Assembly: GCA_034231615.1 (NCBI GenBank)
Contig: CM067309.1
Location: 36,793,750 to 36,857,749 of the forward strand
Origin: Meghimatium bilineatum
Lineage: Eukaryota > Mollusca > Gastropoda > Stylommatophora > Philomycidae
Direction: 5' to 3'
Length of the DNA stretch: 64,000 nucleotides
Both the position numbers and the translations under genes were made by a program. Below the pieces are notes generated by a model that saw only the letters and a list, made by a program, of their open reading frames with translations, ran no database searches and was not told the origin of the DNA. This document shows positions 1 through 11,594 of the stretch, piece after piece (within the stretch, counting starts at the first letter, position 1; each line of letters starts with the position of its first letter).

Positions 1-155
1 TATGTCTGCCTCAGCGTTTCATGCTCAGAACACTCTTGAAGTATATGTTTGGCACTCTGTGCTGCCTGTACACATGGCCGTGTTGCCAATCTTGAACTTT
101 GTATACATGTGACTGCGGAGTCGGTTGTGTCCTGTTCTGAGACATCGTATACATT
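1..155 (-). mobile_element. LINE L-a 3'-end fragment (cut by window edge)
   Basis: Minus-strand translation resembles RLRTGxNRLRSHMYTKFKIG followed by a degraded Cys/His stretch, as in the better copies at 36.5 and 29.1 kb. This is the region after RNase H in I/Jockey-like LINEs. It is frameshifted. Confidence 0.65.
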
Positions 156-224
156 CATATACATACTACATCATATACATACTATCATATAAATTTTTCA
201 CATTTATTAATTATTTAGGCTGAA

Positions 225-320
225 GACGCACCTGTTGACTGAGAATGCAGTCTGCTGATGTGTGCAAACCTGTTTTGATCTGTTTTTACTTAATATACTC
301 CAAGATTGGGGTACCCAGGG
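225..320 (-). mobile_element. LINE L-h short fragment
   Basis: TGTGTGCAAA...TTAATATACTCCAAGATTGG matches 25858-25915 within a longer LINE remnant, allowing mismatches. It is too short to assign further. The next 800 bases (321-1160) hold no gene that I can see. A GGGCCGGATTAGACTT motif at about 320 may be a DNA-transposon end. Confidence 0.4.
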
Positions 321-1167
321 CCGGATTAGACTTGATAAGGTCCTAAGCAATTTGAGATATGGAGCCCTTTATACGTAATATATGACAGTTACTCACTTGG
401 ACAATTTTTATGGGAACCCCCAAGAACGTGGGGGGGGGGCATAAGTTATAGATTGTGTAGCTTATACTTAAATACTGCACATATAGGCCTATTCATTAAT
501 ACATGTTGGTCAAACAGTCCCTTATGTAAGCTTAGTTTTGTATAGGGCCCTGTGGGCCATCGAGGAATAATTTTGATCACACGTTTTTGTAATTTCACAT
601 GTAAGTTACAGTTATCAGAATACATAGACTGACACAAAAGGTCAAATGGTTCGGCCACCCAATCTGAATTGAATCAGTCCGCATTCCATCGATAGCCTGC
701 AATAAAGAATCATCTGAAAGGAGAAAGTCTGTACGATAGCAGTAACATCGCAGTTAGCGAAAGAAAGCTTTGGCTCCACGTGACGCCTAACGGCACACGT
801 GGATAAGACAAGACATGTTTTTGTAATAAATCTGTTTTATCATCTTCATGTTTCGTTATTAACTAACCCTTGTTTGTACCACAAACTATTTTATTATTAT
901 AATTTTCTTTAAAATGCTCTTATGGTAAGGTGCCTTTAATATCACGAAGCCAGTGCTGTCTTTACCGCAACAACGAGTAGTCTAACTATAAAATTATTCG
1001 CCGTAATGCAGGCACGAGCAATGGCTGGAGTCGCAAACCTATTCCCATGCTTGCATAGGCCTACTAAGTGATTCACTGAATGTGATTCAGAAAGTCAAAA
1101 CAGGTGATGTACGTAGGGAATGGGAGGAGTCATTTTTTTCAACCACGGACATGGTCCAATTTCTTTC

Positions 1168-1450
1168 TGCTTTGTCAGCGTTCGTTCTCAGGCTCATGAA
1201 GATCAGCATTATGTAGTTCGAAGAACGAAGTGCATTGTGTCATAGTTTACATCTTAGCTGCGATATTTGCGCGTTTTGGTCTGACATATCCTACTTCAAC
1301 ATAGCTTCTGCGTCACTTTGACCTTATTTGGGACGAAACAACCATCGCAAGCCCAAGTCCTGCTCAGTCGCCTCTTGCAGCATGACTATCAGGTAATAAT
1401 GTCGCCGTTCTGTACTCCACTTTCTGGCTCCAGCAACACAAGGGTGCCAG
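1168..1450 (-). mobile_element. SINE-B, old full-length copy
   Basis: The tail GCGTTCGTTCTCA at 1178 and landmarks such as TGTCATAGTTTAC, GGTCTGACATATCC and GGCTCCAGCAACACAAG follow SINE-B in reverse with about a quarter of positions changed. SINE-B consensus, forward: GTGTTGCCGGGGCCCGAAAG, GGAGCAAAGAATAGCAACAC, GTTATGGGATGGAGTTGGC, GAAGTCGGATGTGTCAGGCC, CGGACTACATCCTGCTAATC, GAGTTTGAGAACGAACGC, (GAA)n. Confidence 0.75.
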
Positions 1451-1936
1451 TTTGGTTAGTCTTATATCAGAGTTTGAAACCATCAAATAATAATAGATGT
1501 CGCGTTCTGGTAATCCAGCCACCACGAATTCAATAGTGTAGGACTGCAAACTGCGATAATGGTCATATTAGGGTTTAGGGTGGGGGAAAAAGAGAGAATT
1601 CATGCTAAAATATAGACTATCCACTTCTTTAAACATTGAGTAGGCCCATATCTTAGATATAGTTCAGATACGTAAGCCACCGTACAAGTCTTTTTGGAAT
1701 ACGATCATCTGGCATATGGATGGCATGACCAATCGAAATCTTTTGAGACCTGAATTCAATGAGGCATAGATACTTACCATTTGAAACTTAGGGCCTATAG
1801 TACCACTGTGGTATACGCTTGTACACCATATTGTGAGGATATTTGCTGGCTGACTTATAATATATTGGGGCCCTGTCCCTTTTTTCTAACAAGAATTTAC
1901 ACAAATAGTGTACAATAGCATTTCTCACTCTTTCCA

Positions 1937-2095
1937 CCGAAGACAGGTGTGTCGGGTAATCGGCGCAAATAAAACGGAGACAACGCATTTCCATTTTCTG
2001 GACTTGCATACTGTTGGAATCTAGTAGGACCATGGTCCCGCTACAAGAAATATGTAGTGGGAGTTTGAGAATGAACGCGGAAGCAGAAACTTTTT
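1937..2095 (+). mobile_element. SINE-A
   Basis: SINE-A consensus, forward: CCGCCGAAGACGGATGTGTC, GGGCCATTGGCGCAAATAAA, ACAACGCATTTCCATTCTCT, GGACTACATCCTGCTGGAAA, TCTAGTAGGACCATTGTCCT, GCTACAAGAGAGATCCAGCG, GGAGTTTGAGAATGAACGCT, (GAA)n; about 160 bp. This copy has GAAGACAGGTGTGTCGGG to GAGAATGAACGCGGAAG. Confidence 0.85.
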
Positions 2096-2169
2096 GTTGT
2101 TGACAGGCAATTTATTTTCCAATCTGCTATGTGTGAGTACTAAGGGTAAAAGGTAATATACCATGCATA

Positions 2170-2331
2170 CACCGCCGAATACGGATGTGTCGGGCCGCCA
2201 CTGGCGCACATAAAATGGTGACAACGCATTTCCATTTTCTGGACTACATCCCGCTGAAAATCTAGTCGGACCATTGTCCTGCAACAAGAGAGATCCATTG
2301 GGAGTTTGAGAATGAACTCTGAAAAAGAAAC
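2170..2331 (+). mobile_element. SINE-A
   Basis: Full-length, same orientation as the copy 230 bp upstream. It begins CCGCCGAATACGGATGTGTC and ends GAGAATGAACTCTGAAAAAG. Confidence 0.87.
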
Positions 2332-2435
2332 ATATGATTTGCCCTGGATGGCTCACGGACTTGTATCTGGCCACCACTTAGAGAAGCTCTGCTGTATATG
2401 TCATTGCTTTTTAACTGGTGTATTTGTAGGCATCA

Positions 2436-2563
2436 CTTCTGCGTCAACTCTCAAACTCCTGATTGTTAGCAGGATGTGGTCCAGAGTATGGAATTATATC
2501 GTCACTGTTTACAGCCTGGCCGCCCTGTCTGTGCCTTTTGACCTGGCACATCTGACTTCAGAA
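2436..2563 (-). mobile_element. SINE-B, 3' half
   Basis: Reverse copy from TCTGCGTCAACTCTCAAACTCC to GACCTGGCACATCTGACTTC. The 5' half is missing. The following 2564-3880 holds AT-rich DNA without a gene I can support. Confidence 0.65.
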
Positions 2564-3878
2564 CTTGACATATGAAATGTGACAAATCCACCCGTATAGT
2601 TGTCTCTTTCAGAATGCAGATCAGTGTTGCTAATTCTTTGACTCCCTCCCCACCCTTTATTTTTACATCGGCAGTACATGGGTGAAATATTGCTTATACT
2701 TACAGATCAGAGTTGCCAAATAATGGAAATTGATTATACTCTAATTTTAATAACAATATAGCTAAATAGGGGAAACTGATAACACAGTCTCAGTTAGCCA
2801 AAACTGCAACAAAACATATTTCATAGCCAGTGACTTTCAAATTGCATATTTAGTGAAATTTGGCCAGTAAATGATCAGATCCTGGCAACACTGCTAAAGT
2901 TGCATCTTGAGCAAATGGCTAATTTACTAACCCCTCTGCTAGAGAGGCTGATAGGTTACCTTCTTTGCTTGGTTTCTAAGCAAGGACATGGAAGATCTTA
3001 GAGTGTTTAAATGAAATAAAGTTTTTTTAAATGAAAGAAATGAAACTAAAAAAATAAACAGGAAATTAATTAAAATTTTTTTAAAAATAGACACAAGATA
3101 TTTTGTCAATAATGAATGTATTTTTATAGAAATCATAATAAATAAAACAATGAAATTAATAGATTTGAGACATTCGTCCACAGATAAGTTATAAAAATAC
3201 TCAATTATAAGTGACATTCCTGACGGTAAATATTATATCAATATAAAATTGAAGCTTTCATATATGGAGTTCCAGCTGCAATTAAGCAGACGTGGACCTA
3301 ACCGGTGCTGCTGCCTACCAGGACGGGATATCAGGCAGTGCTGATATCCCCACTGAAATACTCCATGTGTCCAATGGCGGGAAGTTTCAAGTGAGTATGA
3401 ACCGCTATAAGCTCATGCTGCTGGCATGAGGTTATTAACTCCCAAGTCAGGAGTGTGCTGGGGAGGGGGGATTTTTCTCTCAAAATTGCTGCTTTGCAAT
3501 CACCATCAGGAGATGGAAAGGCTAGGGGAGACAACACAGACAGAAAAATCACAACCCAGCCTGCCGAAGTGTGTTAGCCAGCGATGGCGCAGATACTGGG
3601 ATAAATTAGGGCACACACGCTTTTCAGAAATGTGGTCATGCAATAATCAACCCTGTCATTATGGCGTCGCTCCTATCAGCTAAAACTGGGGAGGAGCGGA
3701 GCCGGGCCCCTAGACTTGAAAGGTACAGACTTGAGGCAAAAGCTATGGAGCAGATGCTCTGACCTGGAGAATACGATGGACTTCGTCTTGACGACGGGTC
3801 TGACAATATAGCATGACCACAGTTGCTGAACGCAGAAGAACAAGATATTGTGTTTATGTAGAATGTGTTAAACACTTT

Positions 3879-3880
<2 letters not shown>

Positions 3881-3932
<52 letters not shown>
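3881..3932. repeat. (TA)n microsatellite
   Basis: About 26 TA dinucleotides. It makes a Tyr/Ile open frame on the minus strand that is not a gene. Confidence 0.95.
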
Positions 3933-3936
<4 letters not shown>

Positions 3937-4145
3937 TATTTCAAAACTGAAACAATATGATGCCTTTCTTTAATACATTCAGCTTCATACAAATTTATTG
4001 CACCAAAAGATACATATAAAAATGAGAAAACAATAACAGATACTCCTATCAGCATGGACAAAATTAAGGTTCAGCAACAGGCAGTCCAATTTTAGAAGAG
4101 AAGACGGATATTAATATATAAAGTAGAGATGAGATTATTTTTGTG

Positions 4146-5090
4146 TGAAATGAGAACCAAATTCTGGGTTGTCTGGCTGGTATTGGGTCATATCTGCTAA
4201 TCAGAGAACCAAATTCTGGGTTGTCTGGCTGGAATTGGGTCATATCTGCTAATCAGAGAACCAAATTCTGGGTTGTCTGGCTGGAATTGGGTCATATCTG
4301 CTAATCAGAGAACCAAATTCTGGGTTGTCTGGCTGGAATTGGGTCATATCTGCTAATCAGAGAACCAAATTCTGGGTTGTCTGGCTGGAATTGGGTCATA
4401 TCTGCTAATCAGAGAACCAAATTCTGGGTTGTCTGGCTGGAATTGGGTCATATCTGCTAATCAGAGAACCAAATTCTGGGTTGTCTGGCTGGAATTGGGT
4501 CATATCTGCTAATCAGAGAACCAAATTCTGGGTTGTCTGGCTGGAATTGGGTCATATCTGCTAATCAGAGAACCAAATTCTGGGTTGTCTGGCTGGAATT
4601 GGGTCATATCTGCTAATCAGAGAACCAAATTCTGGGTTGTCTGGCTGGAATTGGGTCATATCTGCTAATCAGAGAACCAAATTCTGGGTTGTCTGGCTGG
4701 AATTGGGTCATATCTGCTAATCAGAGAACCAAATTCTGGGTTGTCTGGATGGAATTGGGCCATATCTGCTAGTCAAAGAACCAATTTCTTGGTTGTCTGG
4801 CTGGAATTGGGCCATAGATCATATTCAGAGAACCAAATTCTGGGTTGTCTGGCTGGAATTTGGCTATATCTGCTAGTCAGAGAACCGAATTCTTGGTTGT
4901 CTGGCTGGAATTGGGCCATAGATCATATTCAGAGAACCAAATTCTGGGTTGTCTGGCTGGAATTTGGCTATATCTGCTAGTCAGAGAACCAAATTCTGGG
5001 TTGTCTGGCTGATATTTGGCTATATCTGCTAGTCAGAGAACCAAATTCTGAGTTGTCTGGCTGGAATTGGGCCATATATGCTTGTCAGGA
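4146..5090. repeat. 52-bp tandem array, about 18 copies
   Basis: The unit is AGAACCAAATTCTGGGTTGT, CTGGCTGGAATTGGGTCATA, TCTGCTAATCAG. Units from 4200 to about 4740 are essentially identical. From 4741 to 5090 they diverge and alternate in two variants (TCATATTCAG versus TCTGCTAGTCAG), a 104-bp higher-order period. Homogeneous at one end and decayed at the other. Confidence 0.95.
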
Positions 5091-5423
5091 AATCTGAAGT
5101 TTTTATGTAATGTGATCCAACAGCTTCCTTCAATCAAAGCCTATGCCTGCCCTTATATTTGTCATAATTGTAATAATAATAGTGTAATAATTTCTTTCTT
5201 ATCACTGTTTAATGATGTGGTTTACAGTCTGTAGCGATAGCTTATGATGTGATATTTTGTGAGCTCAGGGGCCCGGTGCATATAGTAAGTGTAAAATAGT
5301 GTGGCAAACCAGATTTTACACACCAACCTGATATAAATATCAGTGGGCCCCCCCCCTAAAAAAAGATATATTTTAACTCCATAATTTACAGAGCAGTCAT
5401 GAATTATGTTTTTATTTGTTAAT

Positions 5424-5582
5424 ATTCTTCTTCTGCGTTCATTCTCAAACTCCTACTGGATCTCCCTTGTAGCAAGACCATGGTCCTGCTAGATTTCCAG
5501 CAGGATGTAGTCCAGAAAATGGAAATGCGTTGTGTCGCCGTTTTATTTGCGTCAATGGCCCGACACATCCTTCTTCGGCGGA
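5424..5582 (-). mobile_element. SINE-A
   Basis: Reverse copy, nearly consensus, from TTCTTCTTCTGCGTTCATTC to CATCCTTCTTCGGCGG. Between 5091 and 5423 I see only AT-rich sequence and a short C-run. Confidence 0.9.
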
Positions 5583-5792
5583 TGTTAATATTCAATTAAT
5601 GAGATGACAGTATGGAGACCAGAAAACATGAGTTCATCAAGAAACTGTCTTCAAGTTTTGAATCAAACAGGACAACAAAATCAAAATCATTATTAGAAAC
5701 AAAAAAATTAATAGAACAAATTTCATTTTAAAATGTTCATAACACAAAAATTCAAATTAATACAGATTAGAATTGTTTTTGAAATATGATGT

Positions 5793-5948
5793 CCCGCCGA
5801 AGACGGTTGTGTCGGGCCAATGGCACAAATAAAACGGTGACAACGCATTTCCATTCTCTGAACTACATCCTGCTAGAAATCTAGTAGGACAATGGTCTTG
5901 CTACAAGGGAGATCCAGCGGGAGTTTGAGAATGAACGACGAAGAAGAA
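5793..5948 (+). mobile_element. SINE-A with 12-bp TSD
   Basis: Flanked by GAAATATGATGT at 5781-5792 and 5949-5960. The element begins CCCGCCGAAGACGGTTGTGT and ends in GAAGAA, which fixes both borders of the family. Confidence 0.92.
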
Positions 5949-5968
5949 GAAATATGATGTATGCTAAG

Positions 5969-6207
5969 ATTAGTGGTTCTCAACTCATTTTTGCTTGTGG
6001 CATCATGGGTTCTTAGAGAACTTGTCGATTTTTGTAAGTTTATTATCTCATTACACAATTTCCAATGAATGACCTTTCTGTGACCTCCCCTTTTTCCCCC
6101 TAGATGAGTTCATGCCCCCCCCCCCCCAATTTCTATTTCGTGGCCAACAGCAGAATTCTGTGGTCCATTGAGGAAACATAGGGACATGCTGAGAATAACT
6201 GGTTTAG
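5969..6207. mobile_element. hAT-like non-autonomous element, decayed
   Basis: The left end AGTGGTTCTCAACTC and the inverted right end CCAGTTATTCTCAGC are degenerate terminal inverted repeats of the CAGTGGTTCTCAA kind common in hAT MITEs. No 8-bp target duplication is recognised. It carries a C11 run. Confidence 0.4.
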
Positions 6208-7402
6208 GTCACCATAGATTATGAACTTTTTACTGTTTGTCATTAACTCTTTATATCCACCGAGCCTCTAATATCTACATTTTGGAGACCCACTATGCCG
6301 AAAAGCCGCTCAAATCTACATTTTAATATGAATTTACTATCGTGTTCGGCATAGCAGGAAAACCGCACGGAGATAAAGAGTTAAGCTATGTGAACAGTTC
6401 TACAGAGATTTCACATCCAGAAAACTAACTCTTGAATAATGTAAATCAGTGGTGGGGAATAGCGTGTCATAAATGGCAGGCGGGATCATTTGGATCGTGG
6501 GCGAAAATATTCCCCAAATGAGGCACTGATATTTAGCGCTGTGGGTGGATTTATTCCTCAATTGCTAATGACAATTTTTGACGAAATTAAAATCATATGT
6601 ATGGTAATGTCATGTGACCAAAATCTGTTAATCATTGCAACCGTTGTTTTGAACTTTCGCATGCCGGCAAGATACGAGACATTATGGACTTTTACCGTAG
6701 AAAAAAGTATCAAAATCGAGAGAAACACCCAATGCGGAAGCCATCTGCAGGTTTCAATCGACGGCCGTCAATATGTATAATTGACGTACAACCATTATGG
6801 ATTGTGAAATAGGCCTAGTATCACGTTGGTTTCATTAAATGACATTATTGAACAAGTATGGAAGTAACGGATTGATTTTACAGATCGAGACTAGGTTTAT
6901 GTTTTTTGACGCAGTAAGTTACTTTGCCATATATTTTATTGTAGTTATATTTAGTTCCCCAGCGATATTATATTATTTTTCTTCAGGACACTACACAAAT
7001 ACAATTGATTTAGGTGTGTTTCAGTGTGTAAAACCGATTTTTCAGGGTTGCAATTTCACGTAATTTTCTGACATATTTGTATCTCTAATAACAAAAAAGT
7101 TGTTATTTTGTTCAAAAATTCATGTTTGGTTGTGTTTTTTTTTTTTTGCGAAGAAAAAAACATCATCATGTGCTCACACCTCTGGTACGACACACAAAAA
7201 AACACTTTACACATATATTTGCAGTATACAATTCTTTATTTAAATGTGCAAACATATCTTCTAAATCTCTAAAAACAAAAACAACCTAACATTTTCAAAA
7301 AAAGAATCCGGTGGCAGGAAATAGTATTATTTTTAATCTGGTTTGCTAAAGTATAATCACTAAATTAAAGGATTTTTCCATAGCACTATAAATGTATATT
7401 AT
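6208..7402. other. Stretch without recognised gene or repeat
   Basis: AT-rich. A 96-codon open frame at 6490-6780 has no family signature, and its shape does not suggest an exon. A T-run lies at about 7138-7147. Confidence 0.4.
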
Positions 7403-7429
7403 GTGAATCATAATAATAAGTACATACAG

Positions 7430-7648
7430 GTCTCACCAAAGAGAAGCCATTACGTTACGCGTAAGCCACAGTCCAGCCAACAGAGGCTAGAAATTAAAAT
7501 TGGTCAGGCCATCCCTGATTTCGAGCAGGACCACAGTTCTGCCAAAGCAATCGCTGCTGCTAAAGTCAGAGATACCAAGCTGAGAGGTGCACCAGCAGCC
7601 GTGGTATCACACAACATGACTAGAGAACATATCCACTTAGATGTTTGA
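7430..7648 (+). CDS. Possible terminal coding exon, unknown product
   Basis: An AG at 7429 (ACATACAG) opens a frame of about 73 codons, VSPKRSHYVTRKPQSSQQRL through IGQAIPDFEQDHSS to MTREHIHLDV and TGA. The composition is balanced and no repeat family is seen. The splice acceptor has a poor pyrimidine tract. The stop is followed directly by GTAAGT, so the exon might instead be internal. I do not recognise the protein and no neighbouring exon was found. Confidence 0.35.
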   Translation, partial: VSPKRSHYVTRKPQSSQQRLEIKIGQAIPDFEQDHSSAKAIAAAKVRDTKLRGAPAAVVSHNMTREHIHLDV

Positions 7649-7727
7649 GTAAGTATTGCAGGCTGGTTTTTAAGTTGATAATTTTGTATGACCTAGGAAT
7701 TATATAAATATGCAAATGGCCCACATA

Positions 7728-7883
7728 TCGTCTTCATCGTTCGTTCTCAAACTCCCACTGGATATCTCTTGCAGCAGGAACATGGTCCTATTAGATTTTC
7801 AAAAGGATGTAGTCCAGAGAATGGAAATGCGCTGTGTCGCTGTTTTATTTGCACCAATGGCCCGACACATCCATCCATGACGG
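7728..7883 (-). mobile_element. SINE-A
   Basis: Reverse copy from CTTCATCGTTCGTTCTCAAAC to CATCCATCCATGACGG, near consensus, about 80 bp downstream of the possible exon ending at 7648. Confidence 0.88.
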
Positions 7884-8205
7884 AGGTCCACATATGACAT
7901 AAATTTACAAATGGCTTTTAGCACACAAAAAAAGTTTTCCTTCGCTATCTTAATGCTTTAAAAAGCCTCCAATTTAAGACAGTGAATCATTCCAGTAAGA
8001 CACATTAAAAACTTTGTGTTTGCCTCATGCACTGTTTCTAGGAATATGTTCTGTTAGTGAAGTCTCAGTTAATGGGACTCATACGATCAGTCACCATGGT
8101 CCCTGATTGAGAATATAATATTGTACAAGACTTATCTGTGTGGCAACTTAGGCCTGGATAAAATATATAATTCATGCATGCAAAATAAACAAGATTCAAG
8201 AACAA

Positions 8206-8416
8206 ACTGGCATATATCTGAGCATCACTATACAACCTAGCATATATCTGAGCATCAATATACAAACTAGCATATATCTGAGCATCAATATACAAACTAG
8301 CATATATCTGAGCATCAATATACAAACTAGCATATATCTGAGCATCAATATACAAACTAGCATATATCTGAGCATCAATATACAAACTAGCATATATCTG
8401 AGCATCAATATACAAA
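8206..8416. repeat. 30-bp tandem array, 7 copies
   Basis: The unit is AAACTAGCATATATCTGAGC, ATCAATATAC, nearly identical in all copies. The 30-bp period keeps frames open and creates the minus-strand YIDAQIYASL repeat frame, which is an artefact. From 8417 to 9998 I see no gene or known repeat. Confidence 0.95.
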
Positions 8417-9997
8417 ATGTGGCATTCAATCCTGATAAAAAATTCGACAGTGAAAATGTGTGTACACAGTTTGCGCAGAATAAGTTGGTAAAGTGCAGTT
8501 GGCAAAATATATTTGTGTGGTTTTCAACGAAAATTTTACAATGCAAATTATTCAAGAAATACCGGGTTTATCAATATAGAGAACCACATTTAATTAATTG
8601 AGACACTAAACAAAGCCACTAGTCATAACATTTTCAATAGAAAGAATATTAAAAAATATATTTAACCTGCAGCCATCCGCCAAAGCGATATATTTCCTTT
8701 CTCAATACTATATAAAAAATATATAACCCAAGGGTGGTTATGTCACATTCCAATGAGCCATTTGTTGTCATGGTAAACAATCTCACATGATCTTTTCCGA
8801 TCATGATTTTGTAAAAACTCTTTACTAGAGTTATTGTCCTTGGATTTTTCAGCAGTATTTGAAAGACCCACACATTACATTTGGTTTATTAACGTTAGAA
8901 AGCCAAGCCACATTGTTTACTTTGATTTTGAAAGCCATTGTTCGTGTAGGCCTATTCTTCTTGGATGCTGATTCGATCAAAGGAGATTTTGAAGGCTTCA
9001 GTGTGTTAGTAACTGTAGATCAAGATATAATAATGTAAATGTTGTCAGTAGTGGCGAGCAATTTGAGGAGTCAGGGTTTTCTGGCTATCATCATCCTTGG
9101 CTCCGTGAGTGGATTAGGTCTAGACTAGGCCTATCAGGAAACTAAGTAATTATTTGCGTGTGTTTTTGTTATTGTTCGTAGTTCCACTGACACACAAACA
9201 AGCAACACCACCATATCCAGCATCCACTTATCTCTATTGTCTCCGAATTTGAAATCAATAACTCAATAAATAAAATAGTTATGCCAAAAAAGCAAGCACA
9301 TGCAGAAAAACCAGAAATCATAAAAAATAGCCTGGTTCTAGAGGAATATTGTGTAATTTGTATCTGGGTTGCTACAGGTTAATAAGTTTAGACACTAAAT
9401 AAAACTAATTATGATGCTGAATAGAGAGTGGCGAATGATAGAACTGGTTACAACCTATTAGCAGATACAGAAAAAAATGATTTAGACATATGAAGAGTAC
9501 CCACGCCTTTTTATGTGTATCAACTCCACTAAGCACGGCACAACACTTTGCACTACAGAAACCCATGTACACACATTTGTAAAGTCAGGTTTTATTTTAA
9601 GATCACATACCCAAACGTTACTTGTTATTCTGAGTATCTATTTTAAGTACAGAGCTTAACTGTAAAAATATTAAACATATAATTTAAAACACAAAAGTGA
9701 TATATGTTAACATTTCATTATAATGAAGAACTATTGTTATAAGTACATACAATTATACGGGTATAATTTCAATAGTAAATATAAGTACATGCAATTATAT
9801 GAGCATAATTTCAATAGCAAATATAGTAACTGCCACACTGTGGGTGTTTTGGGTCTGTGTTCACATAAGTAAAACCTCAAAATCCATTTCTACTTTCTAA
9901 GAAGACCAGCTTTGAAGTAAAGTGGAAATTCAAATATATTATCACAAATATGATTTTTGTTAAAGAAACCTAAATCTAGAAGAAATGGGATAACCAA

Positions 9998-10093
9998 TTT
10001 CACCCCCAAAACCTCTTTAGCCGCCTTGTACAACAAGCACATTAGGTAATAATGTTGCTATTCTTTACTCTCATTTCAAGCATCGACAACACA
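9998..10093 (-). mobile_element. SINE-B 5' fragment
   Basis: AAAACCTCTTTAGCCGCCTTG through GTTGCTATTCTTTACTC to CGACAACAC matches the 5' 95 bp of SINE-B in reverse. Confidence 0.65.
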
Positions 10094-10298
10094 GATACGA
10101 TGAAGAAATAATAATAATTGAAGCATATCCTGGTTAGGACATCCAGGCGTCAACTTTTATTGAATGTTTAAGTGTCGCAAATTTACTTTCTTAGCCAATG
10201 AAACATGAAAAGTTACGATTTCTTTGGTAACGAATGTTGTAAGATGTAGCGTACAGAAGTTGTAAGAGTGGTGCTTGACTATCACATTAGATAAAGGA

Positions 10299-10421
10299 TC
10301 AGTGAGCCAGAGGTCACTCTAAACTCAGAAGTGTCAGGCAGAAAGGTGCAAATATTGCAGCTATGCTGTAAACCATGACAAAAAGCATTCTGGAATACAG
10401 CCTGTTATCTGCAGGACTTTG
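10299..10421 (+). mobile_element. SINE-B 3' fragment
   Basis: CAGTGAGCCAGAGGTCAC, AGAAGTGTCAGGCAGAAAGG, GCTGTAAACCATGACA and ATCTGCAGGA follow the SINE-B core and 3' part in the plus direction, decayed. Confidence 0.6.
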
Positions 10422-10472
10422 ACACTGAAGGACTGTTATTATTATTACTAATAAGCTTGTAGTGATCCTGGT

Positions 10473-10700
10473 ATTCTGCGTTCATTCTCAAACTCCTGCT
10501 GGTTATCAAGGTATAGTCCAGAGAACAGAATGTGCCATTATGCGTCTTTCGGCCTGACACATATGATTCAGCATGACTTTTTAGGCCAATTTCACCTATG
10601 GGATGGGTACAGCCAATTTAAACTGAAAATCTTTTTAATCACCTCTCACAACATGCATGGAAGGTCACAGCGATACTATTCTCTGTTTTCCTTTCCAATC
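10473..10700 (-). mobile_element. SINE-B
   Basis: Reverse copy from TCTGCGTTCATTCTCAAACTCC through GGCCTGACACATATGATTCAG to GGTCACAGCGATACTATTC. It abuts the next tandem array, whose first unit starts in its 5' region. Confidence 0.7.
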
Positions 10701-10710
10701 CAACAATATA

Positions 10711-11525
10711 CAGGCAATTTTCTTGTTATAAACATATGAATTATAATTGCAAGCAATCAAGCAATGTAGGGAGGCATTTTCTTGTTATAAACATATAAAT
10801 TATCATTGCAAGCAATCAAGCAATGTAGAGAGGCATTTTATTGTTATAAACAAATGAAATATTGCAAGCAATCAATCAATGTAGGGATATGATTTTCTTG
10901 TTATAAACATATGAAATATTGCAAGCAATGTAGGGATGTGATTTTCTTGTTATAAACATATGAAATATTTCAAGCAATCAATCAATGTAGGGATGTGATT
11001 TTCTTGTTATAAACATGAAATATTGCAAGCAATGTAGGGATGTGATTTTCTTGTTATAAACATATGAAATATTTCAAGCAATCAATCAATGTAGGGATGT
11101 GATTTTCTTGTTAGAAACATATGAAATATTGCAAGCAATCAATGTAGGGAGGTGATTTTCTTGTTATAAACATATGAAATATTGCAAGCAATCAATCAAT
11201 GTAGGGAGGTGATTTTCTTGTTATAAACATATGAAATATTGCAAGCAATGTAGGGATGTGATTTTCTTGTTATAAACATATGAAATATTTCAAGCAATCA
11301 ATCAATGTAGGGATGTGATTTTCTTGTTAGAAACATATGAAATATTGCAAGCAATCAATGTAGGGAGGTGATTTTCTTGTTCTAAACATATGAAATATTG
11401 CAAGCAATGTAGGGATGTGATTTTCTTGTTATAAACATATGAAATATTTCAAGCAATCAATCAATGTAAGGAGGTGATTTTCTTGTTATAAACATATGAA
11501 TTATCATTGCAAGCAATCATATCAA
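10711..11525. repeat. Variable 43-57-bp tandem array, about 16 copies
   Basis: Units contain GATTTTCTTGTTATAAACAT, ATGAAATATTGCAAGCAATC and AATCAATGTAGGGATGT. Copy length varies because an AATC motif is repeated zero to two times. The same mixed pattern of long and short units recurs, which suggests block duplication. Confidence 0.93.
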
Positions 11526-11594
11526 ACCCTCCATTTTCCATTAGTGGCATCATCAGAAGAAGAACTACAAAGACAAATAGATAGATTACGTGTT

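Noticed and set aside
2021..2377. Open frames inside SINE-A and SINE-B copies (also at 13879-14223, 30063-30416 and others)
   Set aside because: They follow the SINE consensus, with the same peptide strings recurring at unrelated sites (for example AGCSPENGM and RISILWTTSC).
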